From an uncultured Coriobacteriaceae bacterium (GTDB lineage Bacteria > Actinomycetota > Coriobacteriia > Coriobacteriales > QAMH01): a stretch of 8,052 bases of DNA. Both the position numbers and the translations under genes were made by a program. The notes beneath the pieces were generated by a model. It was not told the origin of the DNA. It did not search any database and was given only the letters and a program-made list of their open reading frames with translations. The stretch covers positions 1-8,052 of the forward strand of contig CACZSV010000140.1 in NCBI GenBank assembly GCA_902783925.1, written 5' to 3'. Shown piece after piece: positions 1 through 6,067 of this stretch (position 1 is the stretch's first letter; each line of letters begins with the position of its first letter).

Positions 1-88
1 ACGGCGCCGCAAAGAGCATTAGATGCCCCGCCCCCTCGGTTTTCGAAAACCGAGGGGGCGGGGCATCTAATGCTCTTTGCGGCGCCGT
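1..88. repeat. Perfect 88-bp palindrome (two 44-base arms, no loop)
   Basis: Bases 1-44 are the exact reverse complement of bases 45-88, centred on TTTTCGAAAA. The core is very GC-rich (GCCCCGCCCCCTCGG and its complement) and resembles a terminator stem. The outer part is not terminator-like: on the minus strand, bases 88-67 encode the last residues RRRKEH and the TAG stop of the surface-protein gene, and on the plus strand bases 1-22 spell the same codons. The repeat starts at the first base of the window, so its true length is unknown. It may be a fold-back artefact at a contig end, or the junction of two convergent identical gene ends. Confidence 0.97.
22..67 (-). terminator. GC-rich hairpin just after the surface-protein stop, probable terminator
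   Basis: Immediately after the TAG stop of the surface-protein gene the minus strand reads through GATGCCCCGCCCCCTCGG, a short TTTTCGAAAA centre, and the complementary arm. The transcript would form a very stable hairpin, as expected of an intrinsic terminator. No clear U-tract follows on either strand, because the arm continues into a mirrored copy of the gene end. If the outer palindrome is an assembly artefact, the real downstream sequence, including any U-tract, is missing here. Confidence 0.5.
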
Positions 89-1182
89 GTAGAATATGCC
101 GCCATGGTTATGCATGCGATTCCTGCCAACATGGGCCACAACGGGCTGCTTGCATCGGCCGTCTTTGGCATTCCCTTTGGTAGCGACTCCTTGCTATTGC
201 AGCGATAGTACGCTGGTTCGCCGTCGGCTTTCAGGTCGACGTCTTCGCCGTCATTGTCGTCGGTATCGACGTACCAGACCTTGTCGCCGTCGTGTTCGCC
301 CTCTTTGACTTCACCGTTCTTCTCGTCGATGAGCTTGATGCCTGTGTAGGAGAACACGCGGTAGGGCGGAATAGTCCGTTCTGTTTTGGGCTTGCTCGCT
401 TTGACGTCGGAATGCTCGATCGTCATCAATCCGGTGGAACGCACCTCGTCGACGGTTTCGATGACCGATTCGGAGATCCGCATGGTCTTTCCGGCTAAAA
501 GCGCCGTCCATGCGCCGTCTTTGCCTGCAATCTTCGAAGTGTCTACGAGCGCGTCGCCGCCAATGGAGCCGAAGACGTTGTCTTCGGAGCCCTTGAGGTT
601 AACGGTGACATGGTCGATGGTCAGATTGCCGTTTTCGGCTACTAGAAGCGCCAGCTCGTGGTCTTCGACGTTGACGATGTCTTTCTTCTGACAGTCGGTG
701 CCACGAATCGCGATGTTCGCATTGTCGTAGCCGATGATTTCCTCGAAGTTGTTCTCGCCGGTGACGTTGATGACGATATTGGAGTCGTCATAGGCGTGGA
801 CTTCCTCGAGATCGGCTTGGCCATTGGCGTTAATCGTCATGCTGGCATTGTCGACCGTCGCGAATTCGTCAATCGAGTTCTCTCCACAGAAATTCGCCGT
901 GACCTTGGCAGAGCCAGTGGCTGCAACCCACTCGAGCTCGTTGCCCCCGTTGAAGTTGATGTTGAGGTCCTGGTCTGTCTCGAGACCGCCCTTATCTACG
1001 ACGACGTTCACCATGTCGAGCACAGTTTCGGTCAGGGTCGCCGTACCGCCGCCGACTGCGTTTTCGCCCTGGTTAATGACGGTGTCGTCAATCTTTACCT
1101 CGGCAAAGGCGAATGCGGGAACCATCAGGCTTACCGCCAAAGCCGCGCAAGCGACAATGGCCAGTATTCCCTTCTTCATCAT
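67..1182 (-). CDS. Secreted, sortase-anchored surface protein with tandem 21-residue repeats
   Basis: A 371-residue predicted cell-wall protein of unknown specific function. The start chosen is the first of two adjacent ATGs (MMKKGILA), preceded by AAGGAAGGGGGC with suitable spacing. An in-frame ATG 14 codons upstream would lie in the probable promoter and put extra charged residues before the signal peptide. Residues 1-27 form a signal peptide (KK, hydrophobic core, likely cut after AFAFA). Residues 80-163 are four tandem 21-residue repeats with alternating hydrophobic positions and many Asn, Asp and Gly, suggesting a beta-solenoid. Residues 164-200 look like a further degenerate unit. Residues 290-322 are highly acidic. 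The C-terminus has MPKTAD (338-343), a hydrophobic segment (about 347-364) and the basic tail RRRKEH, the layout of an LPXTG-type sorting signal. An adhesin or matrix role is inference only. The last codons fall inside the terminal palindrome, so the extreme 3' end may be affected by an assembly error. Confidence 0.88.
   Translation of the reverse strand: MMKKGILAIVACAALAVSLMVPAFAFAEVKIDDTVINQGENAVGGGTATLTETVLDMVNVVVDKGGLETDQDLNINFNGGNELEWVAATGSAKVTANFCGENSIDEFATVDNASMTINANGQADLEEVHAYDDSNIVINVTGENNFEEIIGYDNANIAIRGTDCQKKDIVNVEDHELALLVAENGNLTIDHVTVNLKGSEDNVFGSIGGDALVDTSKIAGKDGAWTALLAGKTMRISESVIETVDEVRSTGLMTIEHSDVKASKPKTERTIPPYRVFSYTGIKLIDEKNGEVKEGEHDGDKVWYVDTDDNDGEDVDLKADGEPAYYRCNSKESLPKGMPKTADASSPLWPMLAGIACITMAAYSTRRRKEH
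694..945 (-). repeat. Four tandem 21-residue protein repeats
   Basis: Within the surface protein, residues 80-100, 101-121, 122-142 and 143-163 align without gaps. Each unit has a pattern like xNxφEEφxxYDNAxφxINxxG (φ hydrophobic); the units begin GNELEW, ENSIDEF, QADLEEV and ENNFEEI. The last unit ends in GTD instead of a final Gly. The units are diverged at the DNA level, so this is a protein-level repeat, not a recent duplication. The spacing and the alternating small, polar and hydrophobic residues suit successive coils of a beta-helix. Confidence 0.8.
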
Positions 1183-1224
1183 GCCCCCTTCCTTTTTTAC
1201 GAATGTATTGTTTCCATGCCGCAT

Positions 1225-1252
1225 ATTTTACGCTTTATGTGCTGTGTTCCAA
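1225..1252 (-). promoter_or_regulatory. Probable sigma-A-type promoter of the surface-protein gene
   Basis: On the minus strand TTGGAA (bases 1252-1247) is separated by 16 bases from TAAAAT (1230-1225), close to the TTGACA/TATAAT consensus. A start about seven bases downstream would give a leader of roughly 35 bases before the ATG at 1182, ending in the AAGGAAGGGGG ribosome binding site. Apart from this I see no gene, RNA or strong terminator in the 1183-1318 interval. Confidence 0.55.
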
Positions 1253-1318
1253 AGAGACAGTCTCACCGGCAGGCAGAATGAGCAGGCAAGACGTTTCTCG
1301 TGATTCATTCACCGTATC

Positions 1319-1808
1319 TTATTCGCGCCTGCGGCGCTTGCCAGCAACGACTGCGGCCGCAAGCGATACAAGCGAAAGCCCAGCCAAGGCAGCGATGACA
1401 GCGGGGGAGAGTGTATCGCTGGTCTTGGCGGTCTTCCCGCGCGTCACGGATTTGGCATCCAGGCTGCCGTTGCGGTAGACGCCCCCTTGCGTGCCCGCTC
1501 CATCCTGCCTTGCGGGCTCCCAGACGGCGGTGAATGTATGGTCGTCCTCGACCATATACCTATCGCCGGGGTAGTATTCCGAGCCCTTCCAGTATTTGAA
1601 GGTATAGCCTTCGCGCACGGGTGTCTCGGGAATGTCTATCACGTCGCCCCCGTCGGCGACAATTACCAGGCTCGTCTTACCGTCGATCGTGCCGCCGTTC
1701 AGGTCGAAGATATATCTCGATGCTTTCGCTGCTGCCTACAGACCAATTGACGAATGCGTAACCTTCACTGGGCGTTGCGCGTATTGTGACCTGCAACCCG
1801 CCAGTCCC
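1319..1808 (-). pseudogene. Remnant of an InlB-repeat, cell-wall-anchored protein (5' truncated, frameshifted)
   Basis: This stretch encodes the C-terminal part of a surface protein but has no start codon with a ribosome binding site and no signal peptide. It begins right after the GGDEF gene's TAA stop, in that same frame, with GLQVTIRATPSEGYAFVNW, typical of divergent InlB-type beta-grasp repeats. Near bases 1710-1715 the reading shifts frame. From there, FDLNGGTIDGKTS, PVREGYTFKYWKG and HTFTAVWEP form a classic Listeria/Bacteroides (InlB, Flg_new) repeat. The end is a sorting signal: AKTSD, a hydrophobic stretch (PAVIAALAGLSLVSLAAAV) and the tail GKRRRRE. Restoring two bases in the ATATAT run would join the two parts smoothly (SIEIYIFDLNGG), giving about 163 continuous residues. 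The N-terminal part of the parent protein is not in the window. A GTG at 1642 could begin a 107-residue frame, but it falls inside the repeat domain, so it is not a likely gene. Confidence 0.8.
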
Positions 1809-3215
1809 TTACGATTGCTTGGGATGCTCCTTGTAGTACGCGTTCTTGTCCGCATACATCAGCTCGTCAGACAAGCGCAGCGCCCTGTGTACGTCCTCGC
1901 CGTCCTTTGCCACGCAACCGCCGATGGCAAAGACGACGTCTTTGTAATTCTTCGCAGCTTCACGCAGGGCTTCGACCTTGCTCTCGACGTCGCTTTCCGT
2001 CGCGCCGAGCACGAGGGCGAGGAATTCGTCTCCTCCAACCCTGAACGCCTCTTCTTCGTCGAACACGTCGAGCATCGCACGCGCTGCGTTCCTAAGAAGC
2101 TCGTCTCCCGCATCGTGCCCCCCGACGTCGTTTACCCGCTTGAGGCCGTTCAGGTCGGCGAAGACGACGCCTATGCTCTCGCCATCGCTTCCGTGAGCGT
2201 TCGCTTGAAGCTCGGCGACGCGGTTGTTCATCTCGTTGCGGTTGAGCAGCCCGGTCAGCATGTCTTTCGAGCTCATCACGCGCAGCCTGTCTACGAGCTG
2301 ATGCGAATTGATTTCCAACCCCAGGACATACGTCGTAAGCTCGAGCGTCTCCTTGATTCTGCTGGCGTTTTCCGGATCGAAATTTGTCGACCACATGTAT
2401 CCCAGCAGTTCGTTTTGGAACTTGATGGGAAAGAGCACGATGGTCTTGACGCCGAACTGTGCCAGGGACTTCTGCCAGGTTGGATTGCGCTGCTTGAGCA
2501 CCTCCATGTCCTGCTCGCTCTTGACGACAAGGCAGTTGCTGCCCGCAATGGTGTTTTCCCACGTTTGCGCATGCTCGTAGAGATCGACCTCTTCGATATT
2601 TCCGGCATCTTCGAGCTTGGACCCTTCGGCAAAGTCCTCGCAAAGGATCATGCATGTTTGCGATGCTTCGTCGATGAGAAAAATGCAGCAGTATTCCGAT
2701 TTGCAGAGTTCACGGATATCTTTGATGACATCGTCCATAGTCGTCCTGAAGTCGTGAGAGCCGCTGAGCTTCAGACTGGTCTCGAGAACGGCCGAGGCAA
2801 GTTCACCCGAAACGTTCGAGAGGCGCTCGGTGTTTGCTTCGAAGTTGATCTCCATGGTGTACGTGCAATAGCAGATGTTTCCATCGTCGGGCCCCAGCGG
2901 CAGAAATGTCATGTTGAACCAGACGTCCATGCGGTCGGGATGCGCATAAGAATGAAGGCATTTCTTCTGCACGGCAGAGCGGTAGCAGTAATCCTCGAAG
3001 TTCAGGTCCTGGGTGAAGTAGCGCGTGTAAATGCTGTTGGGTACAAACTCGGTCGTGAGCATGTGCGTGCCGGGTGCCGGGTTTTCGATCGAGTCGATAT
3101 AGGCGCGGTTGCCCGTGACGATGCGAATGTCGCCATAGTGGCCGTTTTCGAGTTTCTCTACCGAGACAACGCAGCTCATCGCGTCGATACCGTCGACAAC
3201 GCTCTGAAACTTCAT
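1809..3215 (-). CDS. Diguanylate cyclase with PAS-like, GAF and GGDEF domains
   Basis: A 468-residue soluble protein predicted to make the second messenger cyclic di-GMP from two GTP. Residues 1-125 resemble a PAS-like sensor (MKFQSVVDGIDAMSCVV, later YCTYTMEINFE). Residues about 140-305 fit a GAF domain (CCIFLIDEASQTCMIL, IVLFPIKFQNELLGYMW). Residues 315-468 are the GGDEF domain, with DMLTGLLNR (318-326), metal-binding Asp354 in FADLNGLKRVND, GGHDAGDELL (365-374) and an intact GGDEF motif at 394-398, so it should be active. The inhibitory RxxD site expected at 385-388 reads FDEE, so product inhibition through that site is unlikely. I see no membrane segment; the many cysteines in the first 230 residues could bind metal or sense redox, but that is speculation. 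The ATG is preceded by GGAG six bases upstream. An in-frame TTG at 3227 is also possible, with GAAGGAGGG nine bases before it. The gene seems to have its own promoter and is not obviously part of the trp operon. Confidence 0.87.
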   Translation of the reverse strand: MKFQSVVDGIDAMSCVVSVEKLENGHYGDIRIVTGNRAYIDSIENPAPGTHMLTTEFVPNSIYTRYFTQDLNFEDYCYRSAVQKKCLHSYAHPDRMDVWFNMTFLPLGPDDGNICYCTYTMEINFEANTERLSNVSGELASAVLETSLKLSGSHDFRTTMDDVIKDIRELCKSEYCCIFLIDEASQTCMILCEDFAEGSKLEDAGNIEEVDLYEHAQTWENTIAGSNCLVVKSEQDMEVLKQRNPTWQKSLAQFGVKTIVLFPIKFQNELLGYMWSTNFDPENASRIKETLELTTYVLGLEINSHQLVDRLRVMSSKDMLTGLLNRNEMNNRVAELQANAHGSDGESIGVVFADLNGLKRVNDVGGHDAGDELLRNAARAMLDVFDEEEAFRVGGDEFLALVLGATESDVESKVEALREAAKNYKDVVFAIGGCVAKDGEDVHRALRLSDELMYADKNAYYKEHPKQS

Positions 3216-3236
3216 GGTGTACTCCAATCCCGAGAA

Positions 3237-3258
3237 CCCTCCTTCAGCATGCATTATA
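3237..3258 (-). promoter_or_regulatory. TATAAT box and upstream Shine-Dalgarno of the GGDEF gene
   Basis: The minus strand carries a perfect TATAAT (3258-3253). The -35 region is poor: TTGCAA occurs, but with a 20-base spacer, and the hexamer at 17 bases is CAAAAG. Transcription would begin near 3246, so the strong ribosome binding sequence GAAGGAGGG (3245-3237) would sit at the very 5' end of the message, 21 bases before the ATG at 3215. A second, weaker GGAG (3225-3222) lies six bases before that ATG. This leaves the start uncertain between ATG 3215 and TTG 3227. Confidence 0.5.
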
Positions 3259-3344
3259 ACGTGCCGCGCCAAAGGCTTTTGCAAGAAGGAATGAGCAGTG
3301 GAATTCGCATCCACGCGCACGTACGTTTATCAGCGCCAGTGCTT

Positions 3345-3419
3345 TCAGCAGCGGTCGAGGTATTTGGCGTAGCCCTGGGCTTCGAGCTCGGCTTTGGGGA
3401 TGAAGCGCAACGCCGCGCT
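3345..3419 (-). pseudogene. Possible 3' end of a lost gene between trpA and the GGDEF gene
   Basis: Immediately after the trpA stop, in a different frame, the minus strand reads SAALRFIPKAELEAQGYAKY followed by LDRC and TGA. It has no start codon or ribosome binding site. Its coding look comes from codon composition: 21 of 24 third positions are G or C, matching the neighbouring trp genes, and the peptide resembles a natural protein C-terminus. I cannot name the family. It may be the tail of a gene deleted when the region was rearranged, or a chance open frame in GC-rich DNA. Confidence 0.35.
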
Positions 3420-4249
3420 TATATGTCGTGGACGGCTTGCGCCATCGCGCACACGAGCTCGCTTGCAGGCCCCACTGCATCGCGGCCATGCTCGGCGATG
3501 AGCTTGACGATGGCGCTTCCGACGATGGCACCATCGGAAAGGCGCGCCATCTGCGCTGCCTGCTCGGGAGTCGATATGCCAAACCCGACGGCGACGGGGG
3601 CATCGGTCGCCTCGCGGACGAGCTCGACCATGCTGCCGATATCCGTGGTTATAGCGTCGCGCGTTCCTGTGACGCCAAGCGAGCTCACGCAGTAGACAAA
3701 GCCTGCTGCCTCGGCAGCGATCATACGGATGCGCTCGTTCGAAGTAGGTGCGATGAGGCTGACGAGGTCGATGCCGTGCTGCCTTGCGATGGCATCAAAA
3801 TCGCCTTTCTCCTCGAAGGGGACATCAGGCAAGATGATGGCGTCAATTCCGGCTTCTTCGGCCGCTGCGCAAAAGCGCTCGGTCCCATAGGAAAAGACGA
3901 CGTTGGCATAGGTCATAAACGCAAGCGGGATATCGACCGCCGGGCCGTTTGTGCCCTCGCGCAGGTCATGCACGAGTTCAAATACTTTGTCCGTTGTGGT
4001 ACCGGCGGAAAGTGCGCGCAAGTTGGCATCCTGGATTGTCACGCCTTCTGCAGTGGGGTCGGAAAACGGGATGCCGAGCTCGATGAGGTCTGCTCCCGCC
4101 TGCGCAAACGAGCGTACGAGTGCCGCGCTTGTCTGAAGGTCGGGGTCTCCGCAGGTGATGAACGGGATGAATGCCTTGCCGCGTGCAAAAGCACTTGCGG
4201 TATGGCTTGAACGCGCAGATGAGGCGGTTACGGGGTTTTGGCTAGTCAT
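3419..4249 (-). CDS. trpA: Tryptophan synthase alpha subunit
   Basis: A 276-residue TIM-barrel protein that cleaves indole-3-glycerol phosphate to indole and glyceraldehyde 3-phosphate; indole is channelled to TrpB. It has FIPFITCGDPD near the N-terminus (28-37), the active-site segment LIELGIPFSDPTAEG (55-69) with catalytic Glu57 (Glu49 in E. coli numbering), the loop SSLGVTGTRD, and phosphate-binding VGFGIS and GAIVGSAIV. The residue at the E. coli Asp60 position is Glu68. The N-terminus is about eight residues longer than E. coli TrpA and rich in Ser, Thr and Ala. The ATG overlaps the end of trpB by eight bases and is preceded by GGGGAGG six bases upstream, which supports translational coupling. 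This is the last trp gene; I see no good intrinsic terminator after it. Confidence 0.97.
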   Translation of the reverse strand: MTSQNPVTASSARSSHTASAFARGKAFIPFITCGDPDLQTSAALVRSFAQAGADLIELGIPFSDPTAEGVTIQDANLRALSAGTTTDKVFELVHDLREGTNGPAVDIPLAFMTYANVVFSYGTERFCAAAEEAGIDAIILPDVPFEEKGDFDAIARQHGIDLVSLIAPTSNERIRMIAAEAAGFVYCVSSLGVTGTRDAITTDIGSMVELVREATDAPVAVGFGISTPEQAAQMARLSDGAIVGSAIVKLIAEHGRDAVGPASELVCAMAQAVHDI

Positions 4250-5432
4250 GGAGGTCCTCCCCTCGGTAGCGGGCGATGGCGGCGACGTCTTTATCGCCGC
4301 GTCCCGAAAGATTCACGACGATGACCTGATCGGGTCTCATCTTCGGCGCAAGCTCGATGGCATGCGCGAGCGCGTGCGCGCTTTCTATGGCCGGGATGAT
4401 GCCCTCGGTGCGACTGAGGTACTCGAACGCCTGCACGGCCTCCTCGTCGGTGACCGGGACATAGCTTGCCCTGCCCGCATCGCTCAGCGCCGCATGTTCG
4501 GGCCCGATGCCCGGGTAGTCGAGCCCCGCGCTGATGGAGTACACGGGTGCGATTTGGCCGAATTCGTCCTGGCAGAAATAGCTCTTCATGCCATGGAAAA
4601 TGCCGATGCGCCCCGTGTTCATGGTGGCCGCGGTCTCCCAGGTGTCGATGCCGCGCCCAGCTGCCTCGCAGCCGATGAGCGCCACGTCCTTATCGCCGAT
4701 GAAGTGGTAGAACGCGCCAATCGCATTGCTTCCTCCGCCTACGCAGGCAATGACTGCATCTGGCAGCTTGCCTTCTGCCGCGAGGCACTGCTCGCGGATC
4801 TCGCGCGAGATGACGGCCTGGAAATCACGGACGATGGTGGGGAAGGGGTGCGGCCCCATGACCGAACCGAGCACGTAGTGCGTGTCCTCGATGCGGTTCG
4901 TCCATTCACGGAATGTCTCGCTTACGGCATCTTTGAGCGTGCCGGTTCCGCTTGCGACGCCACGCACTTCGGCACCGAGCAGGCGCATGCGGTACACGTT
5001 GAGCGCCTGGCGCTCCATGTCCTCTGTGCCCATGTACACGACGCATTCCATGCCCATGAGCGCTGCAACAGTCGCGGTCGCCACGCCGTGCTGGCCGGCT
5101 CCCGTCTCGGCGATGACGCGCGTCTTGCCCATGCGGCGGGCAAGGAGCATCTGCCCCACCACGTTGTTAATTTTATGGGCGCCCGTGTGGTTCAGGTCTT
5201 CGCGCTTGAGATACACGCGCGCTCCGCCGAGGTCTTGGGTCATGCGCTCGGCAAAGTACAGTCTGCTCGGGCGGCCGGCGTAATCGTTGAGCATCTGGTT
5301 CAGCTCTGCGTTGAAATCCGGGTCGTCCTTGAAGCGTTCGTACGCTTGTTCCAGTTCTATGACGGCGTTCATCAGCGTTTCGGGGATGTACTGTCCGCCA
5401 TGCACGCCGAATCTGCCCTGCGGATTCGTCAT
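4242..5432 (-). CDS. trpB: Tryptophan synthase beta subunit
   Basis: A 396-residue pyridoxal-phosphate enzyme that joins indole and L-serine to form L-tryptophan in complex with TrpA. The start is the ATG of MTNPQGRFGVHGGQY, the usual N-terminus, with AAAGGA seven bases upstream; it shares an ATGA overlap with the trpF stop. An in-frame ATG 12 codons upstream lies inside trpF and lacks this site. The PLP lysine is Lys87 in HTGAHKINN and the catalytic acid is Glu109 in IAETGAGQHG, the same numbers as in E. coli. The phosphate-binding loop GGGSNAIG is at 232-239, followed by SAGLDYPGIGPEHA and VNLSGRGDKD near the C-terminus. It belongs to the main TrpB1 type that partners TrpA, not the longer TrpB2 type, as its place next to trpA also suggests. 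All key residues are intact. Confidence 0.98.
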   Translation of the reverse strand: MTNPQGRFGVHGGQYIPETLMNAVIELEQAYERFKDDPDFNAELNQMLNDYAGRPSRLYFAERMTQDLGGARVYLKREDLNHTGAHKINNVVGQMLLARRMGKTRVIAETGAGQHGVATATVAALMGMECVVYMGTEDMERQALNVYRMRLLGAEVRGVASGTGTLKDAVSETFREWTNRIEDTHYVLGSVMGPHPFPTIVRDFQAVISREIREQCLAAEGKLPDAVIACVGGGSNAIGAFYHFIGDKDVALIGCEAAGRGIDTWETAATMNTGRIGIFHGMKSYFCQDEFGQIAPVYSISAGLDYPGIGPEHAALSDAGRASYVPVTDEEAVQAFEYLSRTEGIIPAIESAHALAHAIELAPKMRPDQVIVVNLSGRGDKDVAAIARYRGEDLHD

Positions 5433-6067
5433 TGTCCAGTCCTTTCGAATTGCAAGTTCTCGTTGCATGCACGCACCGCGGCAACCGCTTGTGCGATTTT
5501 GAGGGGGTCTTTCAGGCGATTTGTCTCAAGCCCGCTGCTCAGGTCCACCGCAAAAGGCGAAAGCTCCGCGATTGCCTGGGCGATGTTGTCTGCGCTGAGC
5601 CCTCCTGCGAGAAAGTAGGGGCGCTCGAAGCCGGCGAGCAGATTCCAATCGAATGTCTCGCCCGTGCCCTTTCCGCTGTCGAGCAGCACACAGTGCGCGC
5701 TCGAGCGACGTGCCGCCTCGAGCCCGCGTTCGTCGCGAGCTGTGAACGCTTGGATGATACGCACGTCGCTATAGTGGCGCAGGGTCTGCAGGTATCCCTC
5801 ATCCTCATTGCCATGTAATTGCACGGCATCGAGCGAGCATGCCTGCGCGGTCTCGGCCACGCGCTGCGGCTCCATGTCTACGAATACGCCTACGGCGGCG
5901 ATATCCGGGTCGAGCAGTGCCCTGAGCTCGCGGGCGCGCTGCATGTCTACGCTGCGATGCGAGCGCGGATAGTCGATGACAAAGCCGCAGTAATCGGGAC
6001 GCGCCGCGTTTACCGCACGGATATCCTCTTCTCGGAACATGCCGCAGGTCTTCACGAGCGTGCTCAT
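5429..6067 (-). CDS. trpF: Phosphoribosylanthranilate isomerase
   Basis: A 212-residue TIM-barrel enzyme that isomerises N-(5'-phosphoribosyl)anthranilate to the ribulose form (CdRP) used by TrpC. The catalytic base Cys8 is in LVKTCGM and the catalytic acid Asp130 in LLDSGKGTGETFDW. Other family signatures are CGFVIDYPRSHR, AVQLHGNED (81-89), LAGGL (153-157) and VDLSSGLET (174-182), the last two forming the phosphate site. The length is normal for a stand-alone enzyme. The ATG overlaps the trpC stop (ATGA), with AAGGGAG seven bases upstream, and the stop overlaps the trpB start in the same way. A dedicated trpF is of note because many other actinobacteria lack it and use the dual-function PriA instead. 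Confidence 0.96.
   Translation of the reverse strand: MSTLVKTCGMFREEDIRAVNAARPDYCGFVIDYPRSHRSVDMQRARELRALLDPDIAAVGVFVDMEPQRVAETAQACSLDAVQLHGNEDEGYLQTLRHYSDVRIIQAFTARDERGLEAARRSSAHCVLLDSGKGTGETFDWNLLAGFERPYFLAGGLSADNIAQAIAELSPFAVDLSSGLETNRLKDPLKIAQAVAAVRACNENLQFERTGQ

Noticed and set aside
1183..1224. N-terminal extension of the surface protein (MRHGNNTFV...)
   Set aside because: It would place charged residues before a standard signal peptide, lies next to the likely -10 box, and has no ribosome binding site; the ATG at 1182 has a strong one.
1253..1264. Short inverted repeat GAGAC-A-GTCTC downstream of the InlB-type remnant
   Set aside because: A five-base stem with a one-base loop cannot form a useful hairpin and no T-run of terminator type follows.
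3403..3420. Hairpin AAGCGC-GGCGTT-GCGCTT right at the trpA stop, as a terminator
   Set aside because: The stem is only six base pairs and is followed by CATCCCC without a U-tract; it does not qualify as an intrinsic terminator.
1632..3695. A 687-codon open frame on the plus strand
   Set aside because: It runs antisense through the GGDEF gene and the end of trpA, has no recognisable domain, and is rich in His, Arg and Val as is typical of shadow frames opposite GC-rich coding sequence.
4247..4260. GGAGGTCCTCC around the trpA ribosome binding site as an operator
   Set aside because: It is a short palindrome created by the Shine-Dalgarno sequence and the end of trpB; no second copy or known regulator site was seen.
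5433..5468. Upstream start of trpB adding MQRELAIRKDWT
   Set aside because: The extension overlaps trpF and has no suitable ribosome binding site, whereas the ATG at 5432 has AAAGGA and gives the usual TrpB N-terminus with Lys87 numbering.
4155..5618. A 487-codon open frame on the plus strand
   Set aside because: It is the antisense shadow of trpB, with no domain signature; the opposite strand carries every TrpB catalytic motif.
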